DNA of 5,108 nt from Gemmatimonadaceae bacterium (lineage in GTDB: Bacteria > Gemmatimonadota > Gemmatimonadetes > Gemmatimonadales > Gemmatimonadaceae). The position numbers were made by a program, and so were the translations under genes. The stretch is from the NCBI GenBank assembly GCA_025356185.1, contig JANXUN010000305.1:1-5108 (forward strand), read 5' to 3'. How positions within the stretch are numbered: position 1 is the first letter of the stretch; every line of letters starts with the position of its first letter. Shown here piece after piece: positions 5,052-5,108 of this stretch. The notes beneath the pieces are model-generated. The model did no database searches and was not told the DNA's origin. It saw nothing but the letters and a program-made list of their open reading frames with translations.

Positions 5052-5108
5052 AGACGGGAGACGGGAGAAGGCGGAAGGGAGACCAACGGCAAGACGGGAG
5101 ACGGGAGA
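5052..5108. repeat. Purine-rich ACGGGAG repeat region at the window end
   Basis: The 17-base unit AGACGGGAGACGGGAGA occurs exactly at 5052-5068 and 5092-5108, 40 bases apart, and is itself two copies of a 7-base GACGGGA-type unit. The segment between is also purine-rich (GGCGGAAGGGAGACC). The plus strand has five GGG runs in 57 bases, so a G-quadruplex is conceivable. It follows the stop of the molybdoenzyme gene by nine bases and continues beyond the window. No terminator hairpin is seen. It looks like an intergenic repeat rather than coding sequence. Confidence 0.7.

Noticed and set aside
1..5108. CRISPR arrays, tRNA or rRNA genes, insertion sequences, phage genes
   Set aside because: No spaced repeats, tRNA-like cloverleaf, rRNA sequence, transposase or inverted terminal repeat was seen; the repeat at the right end is too short and irregular for CRISPR.

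Overview
The window is a compact stretch of bacterial chromosome with moderately high GC and dense, well-spaced genes on both strands. Several features fit a free-living soil or water bacterium of a group such as Gemmatimonadota or Acidobacteriota: an ankyrin protein with the LADxQ/ASW-type N-terminal block, a short SRAF-type hypothetical protein, many small secreted unknowns, and a GC-rich ECF-sigma operon. This assignment is an inference from protein style. The window holds no rRNA, tRNA or other taxonomic marker.

Left part, 1-1766. A minus-strand ankyrin-repeat gene starts at 746 and runs off the left edge. Diverging from it across about 240 bp is a small plus-strand gene (987-1259, GTG start with an AGGAGG site). 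It converges on a minus-strand gene for a small secreted four-cysteine protein (1290-1766), and a GC-rich hairpin lies between the two gene ends.

Middle, 1827-2618. A minus-strand gene (1827-2276) encodes a single-domain PAS protein that aligns without gaps to photoactive yellow protein (PYP). It keeps the chromophore-pocket Tyr and Glu but has Ser where PYP has the chromophore-binding Cys. The gene is divergent from the sigma-factor operon. The shared intergenic region carries a cluster of four TGTGCC motifs and a TTCC-N4-GGAA palindrome that looks like two back-to-back ECF -35 elements.

Right part, 2619-5042. Four plus-strand genes are joined by 4-, 1- and 4-base overlaps: an ECF sigma factor, a soluble zinc-binding (ZAS) anti-sigma factor with RsrA-like ligand spacing, a four-helix b-type cytochrome, and a Tat-exported, probably lipid-anchored molybdopterin oxidoreductase of the sulfite oxidase/MsrP fold. 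The simplest reading is a stress-responsive unit. A redox signal would release the sigma factor from its zinc anti-sigma, and the operon would make an extracytoplasmic molybdoenzyme fed with (or drained of) electrons through the membrane cytochrome. By analogy to MsrPQ this could repair oxidised periplasmic proteins, but the substrate is not shown by the sequence. The nearby PYP-like sensor may be co-regulated with it.

The last 57 bases are purine-rich with a repeated ACGGGAG motif and no gene.
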